DNA of 64,000 bases, from the NCBI GenBank assembly GCA_018242605.1, contig JAFEBP010000014.1, forward strand, positions 310,001 through 374,000, read 5' to 3'. The notes under the pieces are model-generated. The model made no database searches and was not told the DNA's origin. It was given only the letters and a program-made list of their open reading frames with translations. Position 1 is the stretch's first letter. Each line of letters opens with the position of its first letter. Below are positions 1 to 8,067 of this stretch, in pieces. The translations under genes and the position numbers were made by a program. This stretch comes from Planctomycetota bacterium (GTDB taxonomy: Bacteria; Planctomycetota; Phycisphaerae; Phycisphaerales; UBA1924).

Positions 1-1183
1 ACGTGGCGTTGTGCCAGGATTCCATCGAGGGCGTGGCGGAGCCCAGGACGACGGGGCAGGCTTCGAGCTGGCCGCGTTTGATCGCCACGTCGCGTCCGTT
101 GTAGCGCGGGAGGCGATCCTGCTTGTACGAAGAATCGTGCTCCTCATCGACCACGATGAGGCCCAGGTTGGCCAGGGGCGCGAACACCGCGGACCGAGCG
201 CCCACGACCACGCGGGCCTCCCCTTCGCACGCCCGGCGCCATTCCTTATGACGCTGCGCGGCGGTGAGGCCGGAGTGGAGCACGGCGACGCGGTCTTCGC
301 CCAAGCGCCCGGTGAAGCGGGCGGCGGTCTGCGGCGTCAGGGCGATCTCGGGGACGAGCACCAGGGCCGTGCGGCCTTCAGAAATGGTCTGCGAGATGAG
401 ACGCAGGTAGACCTCGGTCTTGCCCGAGCCCGTGACGCCACGCAGGAGATGGACGGAGAATGAGCCGAAGGCGGCGGCGATGCCGTCGACGGCGGCGGAT
501 TGCTCGTCGGTGAGGTCGAGGGTCTTGTTGAGTTCCCAGTCGGCGCGTTTGAGAGCCGCGGCACGCACGTGGGTTTCGTCGAACTGGCGGAGGAATCCCG
601 CGGCGACCAGTGCGCGGGCGGTGGCGACGGTCTTGGCCCCGCAGCGGATCGACAGTTCCTTCAGAGGCATGGGGAACTCGGCATGCGGCAGGGCCTTGAC
701 GGCGTCCCACATCTTCGCGGCGTGGCCGCGGAGCTGGGTTTCGTCGGGGGGCGAGGGCTCGCGATCAACCATCGCGATGTTGCGGCTGCCGGTGCCGGCC
801 TTGACCGGGGCGGGCATGACGCTGGCCAGCACCATGCCCAGCGGGCAGAGGTAATACTCGGCCATCCATGCGCCGAGCTTCATGAGCGAGGGCGGCAAGA
901 GCGCGCCGCTGGTGGACGTGATGGGCTTGATTCGGTTCGGCGGGACGCCCGCGGCCAGCGCAGCGCCGCCGACTTCGAGCACCACGCCGGGCGCCGGGCG
1001 ATCCCCTTTTCCTAGCGGGACCATCACGTGCTCGCCGATCCGCGGCGGGGGATCACCGCAGCCGTAGGTGAAGCCGTCGGGCCCGTCGAGGATGTCGATG
1101 CCTCGCTCAACCGCGACGCGGACGTACCACGGGTAGGCCGTGGGGGTGTCGGGCGCGAAAAGGGTCGAATCGGGGGTCGGCAT
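1..1183 (-). CDS. priA: Primosomal protein N' (PriA helicase), C-terminus cut by window edge
   Basis: PriA is the superfamily 2 3'-5' helicase that restarts stalled replication forks. The reading frame runs leftwards off base 1, leaving 394 visible codons; the last helicase motifs and the zinc-binding cysteines lie outside. Visible in order: the N-terminal 3'-end DNA-binding domain (about residues 12-110, with GFTYGCGD and a VPLGKG strand), a linker winged-helix region, Walker A in GVTGSGKTEVYL (about residue 247), the LVLVPEIALTPQ segment, the DEEH box in VDEEHDSSYKQ (about residue 341), and GSATPSMESW close to the edge. An in-frame stop lies at 1328-1330. The first ATG after it is at 1183 and gives the expected N-terminus, although no strong ribosome-binding site precedes it. 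The family assignment is secure; the start is less so. Confidence 0.9.
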   Translation of the reverse strand, partial: MPTPDSTLFAPDTPTAYPWYVRVAVERGIDILDGPDGFTYGCGDPPPRIGEHVMVPLGKGDRPAPGVVLEVGGAALAAGVPPNRIKPITSTSGALLPPSLMKLGAWMAEYYLCPLGMVLASVMPAPVKAGTGSRNIAMVDREPSPPDETQLRGHAAKMWDAVKALPHAEFPMPLKELSIRCGAKTVATARALVAAGFLRQFDETHVRAAALKRADWELNKTLDLTDEQSAAVDGIAAAFGSFSVHLLRGVTGSGKTEVYLRLISQTISEGRTALVLVPEIALTPQTAARFTGRLGEDRVAVLHSGLTAAQRHKEWRRACEGEARVVVGARSAVFAPLANLGLIVVDEEHDSSYKQDRLPRYNGRDVAIKRGQLEACPVVLGSATPSMESWHNAT

Positions 1184-1384
1184 GGTCCGGCGCGGGTGGA
1201 CGCACCCCGCGATGTCGAAGAGTACGTGCGGAGGAGCGAGGCCCACGCGGGCGCAGCAAACAGGCCCGTCCGCGCGGGCGGGCGGGCCGATGAAGTGGCG
1301 GATGAATACCGCGATGCCGCGCGGCCATCAATGAACGCGGCGCAGCCGGGGCCGCTCATGGCTCGGGGGGTGCGCTGAACGCTT

Positions 1385-2008
1385 TCACGGGGTGAGCGTG
1401 CAAGGGACGCCGCACGCCCATCCTCGCCCTGCTCCGCGGCCGAACCCGTACCCCATGGCGACGCCGCGTGTGGTCGGGGGAGCGCCGGCATCGGCGGACC
1501 ATCGCTCGAACGCGGGCAGATGGTTGTTCTTCGACGCGGCCCTGAGGTTTTCAAACGCCGAGCGGATGTCGGGATCGGTCACATCCGTCAGGAATCGGTC
1601 GTACATGGCGATGTTGTCGCGTTCGAGCTGGGCCGCGACCCGGTTGCACTCCGCGAACGTGGCCGGCACGGCGGGGACATTGCCCGGATCGCCGGCGGGC
1701 ACTGTGACGCCGTGGCGTTTCATGAGAGAGGCGATGACGTTCTCGTGGCGTTCCTCGGCGTTCACGATGTTGACGAAGGGTCGTACCTGTCCCTGTTTCG
1801 CAAGAACGCCGCGATAGAAGACCTGCACGCGCCGCTCATCCTGCAACGCGGCCGTGAGGGCGTCGGCGGTCTTGGCGTTGACGGGCGTGCTCGCGCCGAC
1901 GGGCACAGCGCAGTCGCAGCAGCCCGTGCACGCGGTCTTGGAGGTGGTGCATCCGACGCTCAACGCCGAGACGGCGGCGAGAGCGAGCAACACATTGACA
2001 CTCTTCAT
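1385..2008 (-). CDS. DUF2202-type ferritin-like lipoprotein
   Basis: A 207-residue secreted lipoprotein. The ATG at 2008 is preceded by AAGGAG, which decides the start over a longer upstream frame. The N-terminus is a lipoprotein signal (MKSVNVLLALAAVSAL) with lipobox LSVGC and a cysteine-rich stretch just after it. The mature part is a short helical bundle with DERRVQVFYRGVL and AEERHENVIASLMKRHG, the Glu/His pattern of the ferritin-like DUF2202 family, followed by a second helix pair (RVAAQLERDNIAMYDRFL). It ends in a glycine/arginine-rich tail containing GYGFGRGAGRG. The family is proposed to bind metal, but no reaction is established. It is transcribed towards priA, with 201 bp between its stop and the priA ATG. 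Confidence 0.8.
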   Translation of the reverse strand: MKSVNVLLALAAVSALSVGCTTSKTACTGCCDCAVPVGASTPVNAKTADALTAALQDERRVQVFYRGVLAKQGQVRPFVNIVNAEERHENVIASLMKRHGVTVPAGDPGNVPAVPATFAECNRVAAQLERDNIAMYDRFLTDVTDPDIRSAFENLRAASKNNHLPAFERWSADAGAPPTTRGVAMGYGFGRGAGRGWACGVPCTLTP

Positions 2009-2295
2009 GGAAGTCTCCTTGTTCAGCGATGGCGTAGCCTGGGCCTTCGCGGCAAGGGTGTGCTTGATTGTTCCCAAGCCCAAACGTCATCTGGACTGAG
2101 GCACAAGCTCAACGCTTGTACGAGCCAGCGATTGCGGGTGTTCAAGGATTCATCTCGGTTGTAGTGGCGCGGCCATGAGATCGAGTCTCATTCTGAAGCC
2201 GAGCCGCGTTCGTGCCGACCGCGCGCGGAAGGCTTTCTCTCGCGCGCCGCGCATGAACTACGGGTGGTCAGATTGCGTCGCGCAGCAGTACACCA

Positions 2296-2330
2296 ATGAA
2301 AAGCACGGCGCCGCGATGGCAGCGCCGTGC
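2296..2330 (-). terminator. Rho-independent terminator of the glycine-rich protein gene
   Basis: A perfect 9-bp stem GCACGGCGC/GCGCCGTGC (2303-2330) with a 10-base loop is followed, in the minus direction, by TTTTCATT. It sits about 20 bp after the stop of the gene ending at 2352. The rest of 2009-2295 holds no gene I can support, only a short ACAAGC/GCTTGT hairpin near 2105. Confidence 0.75.
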
Positions 2331-2351
2331 GTGCCTGCATTCCGGGGATTC

Positions 2352-5300
2352 TCAACAGCCGCCGGCCTGCCAGTAGAGGAAGAAAGTGTCGACATCTCCG
2401 CCGTCGATGCCGCCGTCGAGGTTCACGTCGGCGCAGGGTGCGCCGTCTTCCCAATCGGCGAAGAACGCGGAGACGTCGGCGCCGTCGACGCCGCCGTCCT
2501 GGTTGAAGTCGGCGGCGCACGGGGCGCACGTCGATGCGCTGGGCGCGTCGGTGATGGTGATGTTGTCAAAGCCCACGGCCTGGTGGCCGCGGCGGACGTT
2601 CAGGATGTACGCGTCGACAGGACCGGCCGCGGCAAGGCCGCCGACGAGATAGGTGTCGGTGAGCGGGAACTCGGAGCTTTCGCCGCTGGCGGGGTCCGCG
2701 AAGCGGATGGACTCGATGCGGTTGGAAGAGAAGTCGATGCGGAGGGACATCGTCGTCCAAGGCCAGATTTCCATGCCGTTGAATGTGGGGAACCAGAAGG
2801 CCTGCGCGACGCCCTCGGGCGTGTAGGCGCGGTAGTAGAAGCCGCCCTCGCTGAACGGGTCGGCAGGATTGGGTTTGTAGAGGCCGAAGGCGGCGGCCGA
2901 GAGCTCGACCCCGTTGGGTGCGGTGGAGCGCAGGTCGATGCGGCCGATGAACGGATCGGAGCCCGGGCCGAAAAACGATGCGGCGAGATCGACGCTGACG
3001 TCCTTGCGGCCGCTGAGGCAGGCGGTGGTCTTGCGGACGGCGACGCCCTGCGGGTTGGAGTCATCGGTCATGCCCGCGGCGAACTGCGCACCGCCCGCCG
3101 GGTTCGCGGGAAGGTTGTAGGGGTTGCCCACGTACGTGAAGACATCGAAGAAGCGATCGATGGAGAGGAGGTAGCCGCCCTGACCGTTGAGCGGCGTTCC
3201 CAGTGGCGAGCCGGCGAAACGGGCCTGCTCAAAGTCGGAACCGCAGCCGTCGGGCCCGCGGGTGCCGAGATAGACCAAGCCGATATCCTGGGGCCGGAAG
3301 GCCGAGAGCGGACCGTGGTACCAGTTGCCCTGATTGACCGTGATGTCGAGGATGGGGTCGGCGATATTGAGTTCGTAGTGGTACTGGAGGTGCACGCTGG
3401 AGGGGCCGCCGATGGGCGCAAAGAGCAGGTGCGGGAAGGAGTAGGCAAACGGCGTGGAAGCGTCGAGGCTCCACCAGGTGTCGCCCGAGAGGCGGTGCTC
3501 GTTGCCTTGCGGATCGGTGTATATGTCGCCCTCGTAGTGGAAGTCGTTCGGTTCTTCCTTGAGGTACTTGGTGTCGGACTTGGTGCCGGGGCCGTTCACT
3601 TCGCCGCCGTCGGGGAACGTGTCGCCGATGTTGCGGCCGTCGCGCGTCCAGTGGCCGGGGGTGATCACGTAGCGCCCGCCGGGGCCGGTGAGCGTGACGG
3701 AATCGCGGACCTTGAAACAACCACCGGGCTGGCCGCCCGGCCCGCCGATGCCATGGCCGCCGACAAGGGCTGTGCCCTTGAGGCCCTTGAAGTGGACGGA
3801 GTTGTCCACGCCGCCGCGGCCACCGCCGCCGGACACCCCGCCGTTGCCGCCCAGGCCGGGGCGCGTGCCCCGGACGCCGTTGCCACCGCCGATGCCGTTG
3901 CCCCCGCCCAGTCCGCCGGGCGCGTTGAGACCGCCGCCGGCGTTGGCGCCGAGCGTTGAGAGCGGATCGGTGTTCAGCTTTGTGGCGGAAATCACGACCT
4001 TTCCGGCCTGACCACCGCCGCCCGAGGCACCGCCGCCGTGGGCGAGAAGTATGGAGTTGGAGATGCTGATATTGGAAGCAATGGAGACCACGCTGCCACC
4101 GCCGCCACCTCCGCCGCCGGGGCCGGGCCCCGAAGCGCCCGACGCGTTGAGCGTGGCGTTGCTCAGGACGATCGTGCCGGCGATGGGGCAGGTGCGGAGC
4201 AGCAGCGCGCCGCCGCCGGGCGCTCCGGGCGCGCCCGCGCCGCCGCTGAAGCCGTTGGTGCCGTCAAAGCCCGTGGTGCCTCCGGTGCCGACTTCACCCT
4301 TGAGGCCATCGGCGCCGTTGTCGCCCTTGGTCGCGGCCTGGACGATGTGCAGCACAACGCCCGCGATGCCGCTCGTGCCGTCGACGCCGCGCGTGCCTGG
4401 CTGTCCGTTCTGGCCGGGGTCGACGGTGCCGCCACCGCCTCCACCACCACCGCCCCCGCCGCCCGCGCCGCCGCCGCCGGAACCGCCACCGCTGTTGCCG
4501 GGGCCGCCGCATCCACCGCCGCCACCGCCACCACCACCTCCGCCGCCACCGCCCCCTCCGCCGGCGCCGCCTCCGCCCCCGCCCTGGCCACCGCCTCCGC
4601 CGCCTCCGCCGCCGCCGGAACCACCGCCACCGCCGCCGCCCCACAGGAGCAGGTCAGCCGGCATGGGATTCAGAATGACGCCCAGACGCGGCGCGCCGTT
4701 GTGGCCACCCTGAGCGCCGCTTCCCGCGGAACCGACTCCACCGGGGCTGCCCGGCAGGCCGTTAAAGCCCAGATCTCCGGGCAATCCCGGGTTTCCGTTG
4801 AGCACGGGGCGCAGGCCGGCGCCGCCGGGCGTGCCACGGGCGCCCTCGTGGCCGTCTTCGCCGTCGGTGCCGTCGGTGCCATCATCACCATCTTCACCTT
4901 TGATGCACGGGGGACCGCCGGCGCCGGATGCGCCGAAGAGGCCTTTGTGCCCCACAAGCGTGGCTCCGGCGCCGCCCGCGCCGCCGAGTCCGAACGGACC
5001 GCCGGTGCCCCCGGCGGCGCCGGTGCCGGGATCGCCGCCGCGGCCGCCCCCGCCGCCCGTGCCGCCGGGGCCGCCGACCCCGCCTGCGCCACCGAGACCG
5101 CCCAGACCGCCGGCCGAGAGGCCGAAGGCGATGCCGCCGTTGGTGCCGTTGCCCGCGTTCGCGCCGTTGACTCCGGCGAGGCCCGCGCCTCCGTTCCTGC
5201 CGCGCGCGCCGCCGTTGCCGGTGCGGCCGGGGTCGCCATCGAACCCAGGTGTGCCGTTGGCGCCCGGGCCGCCGTCCAGGCCCGGCTCACCGTCGCGAGC

Positions 5301-7397
5301 GGGCGGGCCGTGATCATCGCCATCGTGTCCGCTTTGCAGAGGCGCACCGCCGGCGCCGCCGCCGATGCCCGCGCCACCGGTGCCACCGGTGCCGCCCCAG
5401 CCGATCGCGCCGGGGTTTCCGGGCGCGCCGATCGCGCCGCCCGCGCCGCCGCCGCCACCGAGGCCTCCTCCGCCGCCGGCGCCGGGATTCGGTGGCGCTG
5501 CGCTCAATCGTGCACCGCCCGCGCCGGGAACACCCGCGAGCCCGGCAACTCCGCCGCCGAGGGTGCCGGGCGCCGCGGCGATGACGCCGCTGATGCTGAT
5601 GCCGTCGCACGACTCGAGCACGAGCGGCCGTGATCCGGTGGCGACGATACCCGCCGGGACGACGAGGTTGGGGAACGAGAACACGGCGACCGGGCCGTTG
5701 GCGGTGTTCTCGACGCGGGTGCGCACCGGCACGCCGGCGACGCCGGTGCTCGCGCTGATAACGAACGTGTCGGTGTTGATGGTGGCGTTCGGGGGTAGGA
5801 CATACGCGCCGGCCTGGCATTCGCAGGCATCGGGGATCAAGTTCTGATTCACGTCGGTCGCGACGGAGCCGGCGCTGAGCGTCTGGATCATCCCTTGCAC
5901 GCCGGTGAGGTCGCCCCCGCCCGGCGCCGACACTCGGGTGGCGTTGGCGGGAGAAGAAACACTGTGCATGTACACGCGGCCCGAGGTCCAGGCCCAGGCG
6001 TTGGCTTTGGCGGAGTTTCCGGAGAGATCAAAGGACGTCACCGCGCCCTGCGGGGAGATATCCGTGCTGCCATCGCGGATCCGGTCGGCGTTGAGCGAGC
6101 CGGGGATGTGGCGGTACCAGCGATTGCCGGCCTGGATGAAGACCGCGCTGCCGGAGGCGGTGGAGGCGTCGAGCTTGCGGAGCACGCTCTGGACGCGCGA
6201 CGTGTTGGAGAACTGTGGAAGCGAGATCGGATCGGTTTGAGTCGTGCCTTGACGCACGAGGAAGACACCGTCGTCGGTCCAAATCCAGGTGCGGGCGCAG
6301 CCGGTGGATTCGCCGTCGAACAGCACCGCCATGCCGGTGGGGGTATTGGATTGGAAGAGCCCGCCGTTGATGCTGACCCGCTCGGCGATGTTGGTGGAGG
6401 GGTTGTAGATGTAGGCGTTGCTGCCGTTGCGGATGACCGCGGTGGCGCCGTTGGGGCTGGATGCATCCGCCCCGATGACCACATCAAGCGCGCCGCTCAG
6501 CGAGGCGACACCGTTGGTGGTGACCTCGGTCATGGAGTTGGTGGACGGCTGCCAGCGGTACACCCGTTGGTTGCTCCAGAAGAAGACCTGACTGCCGGTG
6601 GGTGAGAGGATGTCCTTGCCCGTCGCGAATCCGGCGATGTTGGCGCCGCCGGTGATCTGTACCGCCGCGCCCGAGGAGACATTGAACACGGCGCCCGTGC
6701 TGGTGCGGGCGAACACCGCAGCGCCCGCGGGCGAGGAGAGGTCCGGCGCTGCGAGCATGGCCTGCACACCGGAGAGGGACGAAGCCCCGTTCTGGACCTG
6801 CGTGGTGGTGTTGGTGCCCGGAGAATGACGCAGGAGTTGACTGCTGGTCCAGGCCCACAGGTCGCTGGTGTGTGCGTTGGACTTGTTCGTGGAGGCGAAG
6901 AGCCCGAGCACGCTGGAGATCGGGCCCCCGCCGGGGGCGGTGATTTCCGTCGCGGTGCTGGTGCCGGGGATGTGCGCGTACACCCGTGACGCGGAACTCC
7001 ACCAGACGCGGGAAGTGGTGGGAGAGAGCGCATCATCGGCGACGGCGTACTTTGAAGCCGCGCCGGTGGAGGCGCCGCCAAAGGTCACGAGGTTCGCGGT
7101 GGCGCCGCCGGTGTTGTACAGATAAACGCCGTCGGCGGCGCGGAACCAGACGGAGGTGCGCGAAGCGCGGGTGACGTCGCGGGCCTCGAACGCGTCGGTG
7201 GTGGCCAGGGCCGCGCCGCCCTGCTTGGTGATCGCGGCTGCAGCGGCGGTTCCGGGCGTGTGGCGGTACGTCTGCGCGCCGGTCCAGAGCCAGACATCGG
7301 TGCCGGTAGAGGTCTGTGCCGCGGCGTGCATGGTGGCGGCCGCGCCGGCGGCGAGGAGGAGAGCGAGCGATCTGCGGGAGGAGAGGAGCGATTTCAT
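2352..7397 (-). CDS. Giant secreted glycine-rich/polyglycine protein with dockerin-like C-terminus
   Basis: 1681 residues. The ATG at 7397 has GGAGTT upstream and opens a clear signal peptide (MKSLLSSRRSLALLLAAGAA...AAAQ). Residues 30-510 carry beta-propeller-like repeats, each with a DLWAWT/RVYxHxPGT core. Residues about 512-525 have the planctomycete Ca-binding motif DVNQNLIPDACE. Residues about 612-1232 are extremely glycine-rich: a collagen-like G-x-y stretch with EDGDDGTDGTDGEDG near residue 835, then near-pure polyglycine around residues 919-996 interrupted by single S, A, Q, C, P. Residues 1240-1610 form a compact, more normal domain. The last 57 residues are a dockerin-like pair (DFNQDGGVDGADV and DVNLDGGIDGGDV). 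It is probably a cell-surface or matrix structural protein; no enzymatic motif is seen. Confidence 0.85.
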   Translation of the reverse strand: MKSLLSSRRSLALLLAAGAAATMHAAAQTSTGTDVWLWTGAQTYRHTPGTAAAAAITKQGGAALATTDAFEARDVTRASRTSVWFRAADGVYLYNTGGATANLVTFGGASTGAASKYAVADDALSPTTSRVWWSSASRVYAHIPGTSTATEITAPGGGPISSVLGLFASTNKSNAHTSDLWAWTSSQLLRHSPGTNTTTQVQNGASSLSGVQAMLAAPDLSSPAGAAVFARTSTGAVFNVSSGAAVQITGGANIAGFATGKDILSPTGSQVFFWSNQRVYRWQPSTNSMTEVTTNGVASLSGALDVVIGADASSPNGATAVIRNGSNAYIYNPSTNIAERVSINGGLFQSNTPTGMAVLFDGESTGCARTWIWTDDGVFLVRQGTTQTDPISLPQFSNTSRVQSVLRKLDASTASGSAVFIQAGNRWYRHIPGSLNADRIRDGSTDISPQGAVTSFDLSGNSAKANAWAWTSGRVYMHSVSSPANATRVSAPGGGDLTGVQGMIQTLSAGSVATDVNQNLIPDACECQAGAYVLPPNATINTDTFVISASTGVAGVPVRTRVENTANGPVAVFSFPNLVVPAGIVATGSRPLVLESCDGISISGVIAAAPGTLGGGVAGLAGVPGAGGARLSAAPPNPGAGGGGGLGGGGGAGGAIGAPGNPGAIGWGGTGGTGGAGIGGGAGGAPLQSGHDGDDHGPPARDGEPGLDGGPGANGTPGFDGDPGRTGNGGARGRNGGAGLAGVNGANAGNGTNGGIAFGLSAGGLGGLGGAGGVGGPGGTGGGGGRGGDPGTGAAGGTGGPFGLGGAGGAGATLVGHKGLFGASGAGGPPCIKGEDGDDGTDGTDGEDGHEGARGTPGGAGLRPVLNGNPGLPGDLGFNGLPGSPGGVGSAGSGAQGGHNGAPRLGVILNPMPADLLLWGGGGGGGSGGGGGGGGGGQGGGGGGAGGGGGGGGGGGGGGGGGCGGPGNSGGGSGGGGAGGGGGGGGGGGGTVDPGQNGQPGTRGVDGTSGIAGVVLHIVQAATKGDNGADGLKGEVGTGGTTGFDGTNGFSGGAGAPGAPGGGALLLRTCPIAGTIVLSNATLNASGASGPGPGGGGGGGGSVVSIASNISISNSILLAHGGGASGGGGQAGKVVISATKLNTDPLSTLGANAGGGLNAPGGLGGGNGIGGGNGVRGTRPGLGGNGGVSGGGGRGGVDNSVHFKGLKGTALVGGHGIGGPGGQPGGCFKVRDSVTLTGPGGRYVITPGHWTRDGRNIGDTFPDGGEVNGPGTKSDTKYLKEEPNDFHYEGDIYTDPQGNEHRLSGDTWWSLDASTPFAYSFPHLLFAPIGGPSSVHLQYHYELNIADPILDITVNQGNWYHGPLSAFRPQDIGLVYLGTRGPDGCGSDFEQARFAGSPLGTPLNGQGGYLLSIDRFFDVFTYVGNPYNLPANPAGGAQFAAGMTDDSNPQGVAVRKTTACLSGRKDVSVDLAASFFGPGSDPFIGRIDLRSTAPNGVELSAAAFGLYKPNPADPFSEGGFYYRAYTPEGVAQAFWFPTFNGMEIWPWTTMSLRIDFSSNRIESIRFADPASGESSEFPLTDTYLVGGLAAAGPVDAYILNVRRGHQAVGFDNITITDAPSASTCAPCAADFNQDGGVDGADVSAFFADWEDGAPCADVNLDGGIDGGDVDTFFLYWQAGGC
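4410..4660 (-). repeat. Polyglycine-coding low-complexity tract
   Basis: Inside the giant secreted protein, this stretch is an imprecise run of GGN codons (seen as ccg/cca/cct triplets on the plus strand) coding for uninterrupted glycine runs of up to about 17 residues. The complementary strand gives an open polyproline frame, which is a by-product and not a gene. Confidence 0.85.
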
Positions 7398-7869
7398 GAG
7401 ATAACTCCGAGAAGAGAGCCTTCGGGAACCGAGAGGCATGTGATGTCGGCGGAGAATGCGAGGAATGACACGACGCGCGGAACGCGGCCGGCATCTCGAT
7501 CAGCAGTACGGGTGAAGCGGGACAAGGAGAACGGCGGACGCCGGTTGAAGCGAGAAGTTGGTCGGATGTCCGCGGGAACAAACGGTGGGTAACACCGGAA
7601 GTTCGTGCGAGACCAGAGAGTCTTTCAGGGCTTGGGGTGAATTCGTCTTCGGCGCTGAAAAGCGTGCGTGCAGGTCCAACTCCGCGGGTTGCTTGCGGAA
7701 CCGGGCGGATCATCCGCGCGTTCGGAAGCTCGACCGCATGCGCTGACCCGCAGCGCATGGCCCGCAGCGCATGACCCGCCGAACGGTCGCCCGTGCCGCG
7801 GCCCCGCATCGCCGGTGCCCTGAACCGCGATCGCAAACACGCTACGCTCCTGTGATTCAGGTTGGTCTT
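7398..7869. other. Intergenic region upstream of the giant gene, no gene seen
   Basis: Non-coding stretch between the start of the giant gene and the first tRNA-Leu-like sequence. It should hold the promoter of the minus-strand gene, but I see no convincing -35/-10 pair. Apart from the short tandem repeat listed separately, nothing is recognised. Short open frames here lack family features and good start signals. Confidence 0.5.
7745..7780. repeat. 14-bp tandem repeat, about 2.5 copies
   Basis: GACCCGCAGCGCAT (7745-7758), GGCCCGCAGCGCAT (7759-7772), then GACCCGCC. It lies about 90 bp before the tRNA-Leu-like sequence. Function unknown. Confidence 0.7.
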
Positions 7870-7954
7870 GGCCCCGTGGCGGAACGGCAGACGCAGCGGA
7901 CTTAACATCCGCAGCCCTTCACCGGGCGTGTGGGTTCAAATCCCACAGGGCCCA
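7870..7954 (+). tRNA. tRNA-Leu(UAA)-like, copy 1, imperfect acceptor stem
   Basis: An 85-base class II tRNA with an intact D arm, anticodon stem GCGGA/TCCGC, loop CTTAACA (anticodon TAA), long variable arm GCCC/GGGC and T arm GTGGG-TTCAAAT-CCCAC. The acceptor strands GGCCCCG and AGGGCCC leave C.C at 3:70 and G.A at 7:66, and position 37 is C where copy 2 has A. The body is otherwise identical to copy 2 at 14139, and about 40 bp of T-rich 3' flank is related too. It may be a decaying duplicate or recombination scar rather than a working tRNA. No CCA is encoded. Confidence 0.6.
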
Positions 7955-8067
7955 CTTGATTTTCGCATTTTTGCTGTGTTTTGAGGAGGTTTTTGCATCG
8001 TCGCCAGGACGGGTTCTCAGCGGTTCCCGCCCAGTTGTGCTGAGTCGGCCGACCGTGGAGTCAAGCG

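Noticed and set aside
2175..3959. 594-codon plus-strand frame opposite the giant glycine-rich gene
   Set aside because: Val/Ala/Gly/Arg-rich with no domain, overlapping a clear coding region and a terminator on the other strand.
4051..4713. Polyproline open frame
   Set aside because: Exact complement of the polyglycine tract; no start signal or signal peptide.
7745..7780. Possible CRISPR-like short repeats
   Set aside because: Only 14-bp units without spacers or cas genes; a simple tandem repeat.
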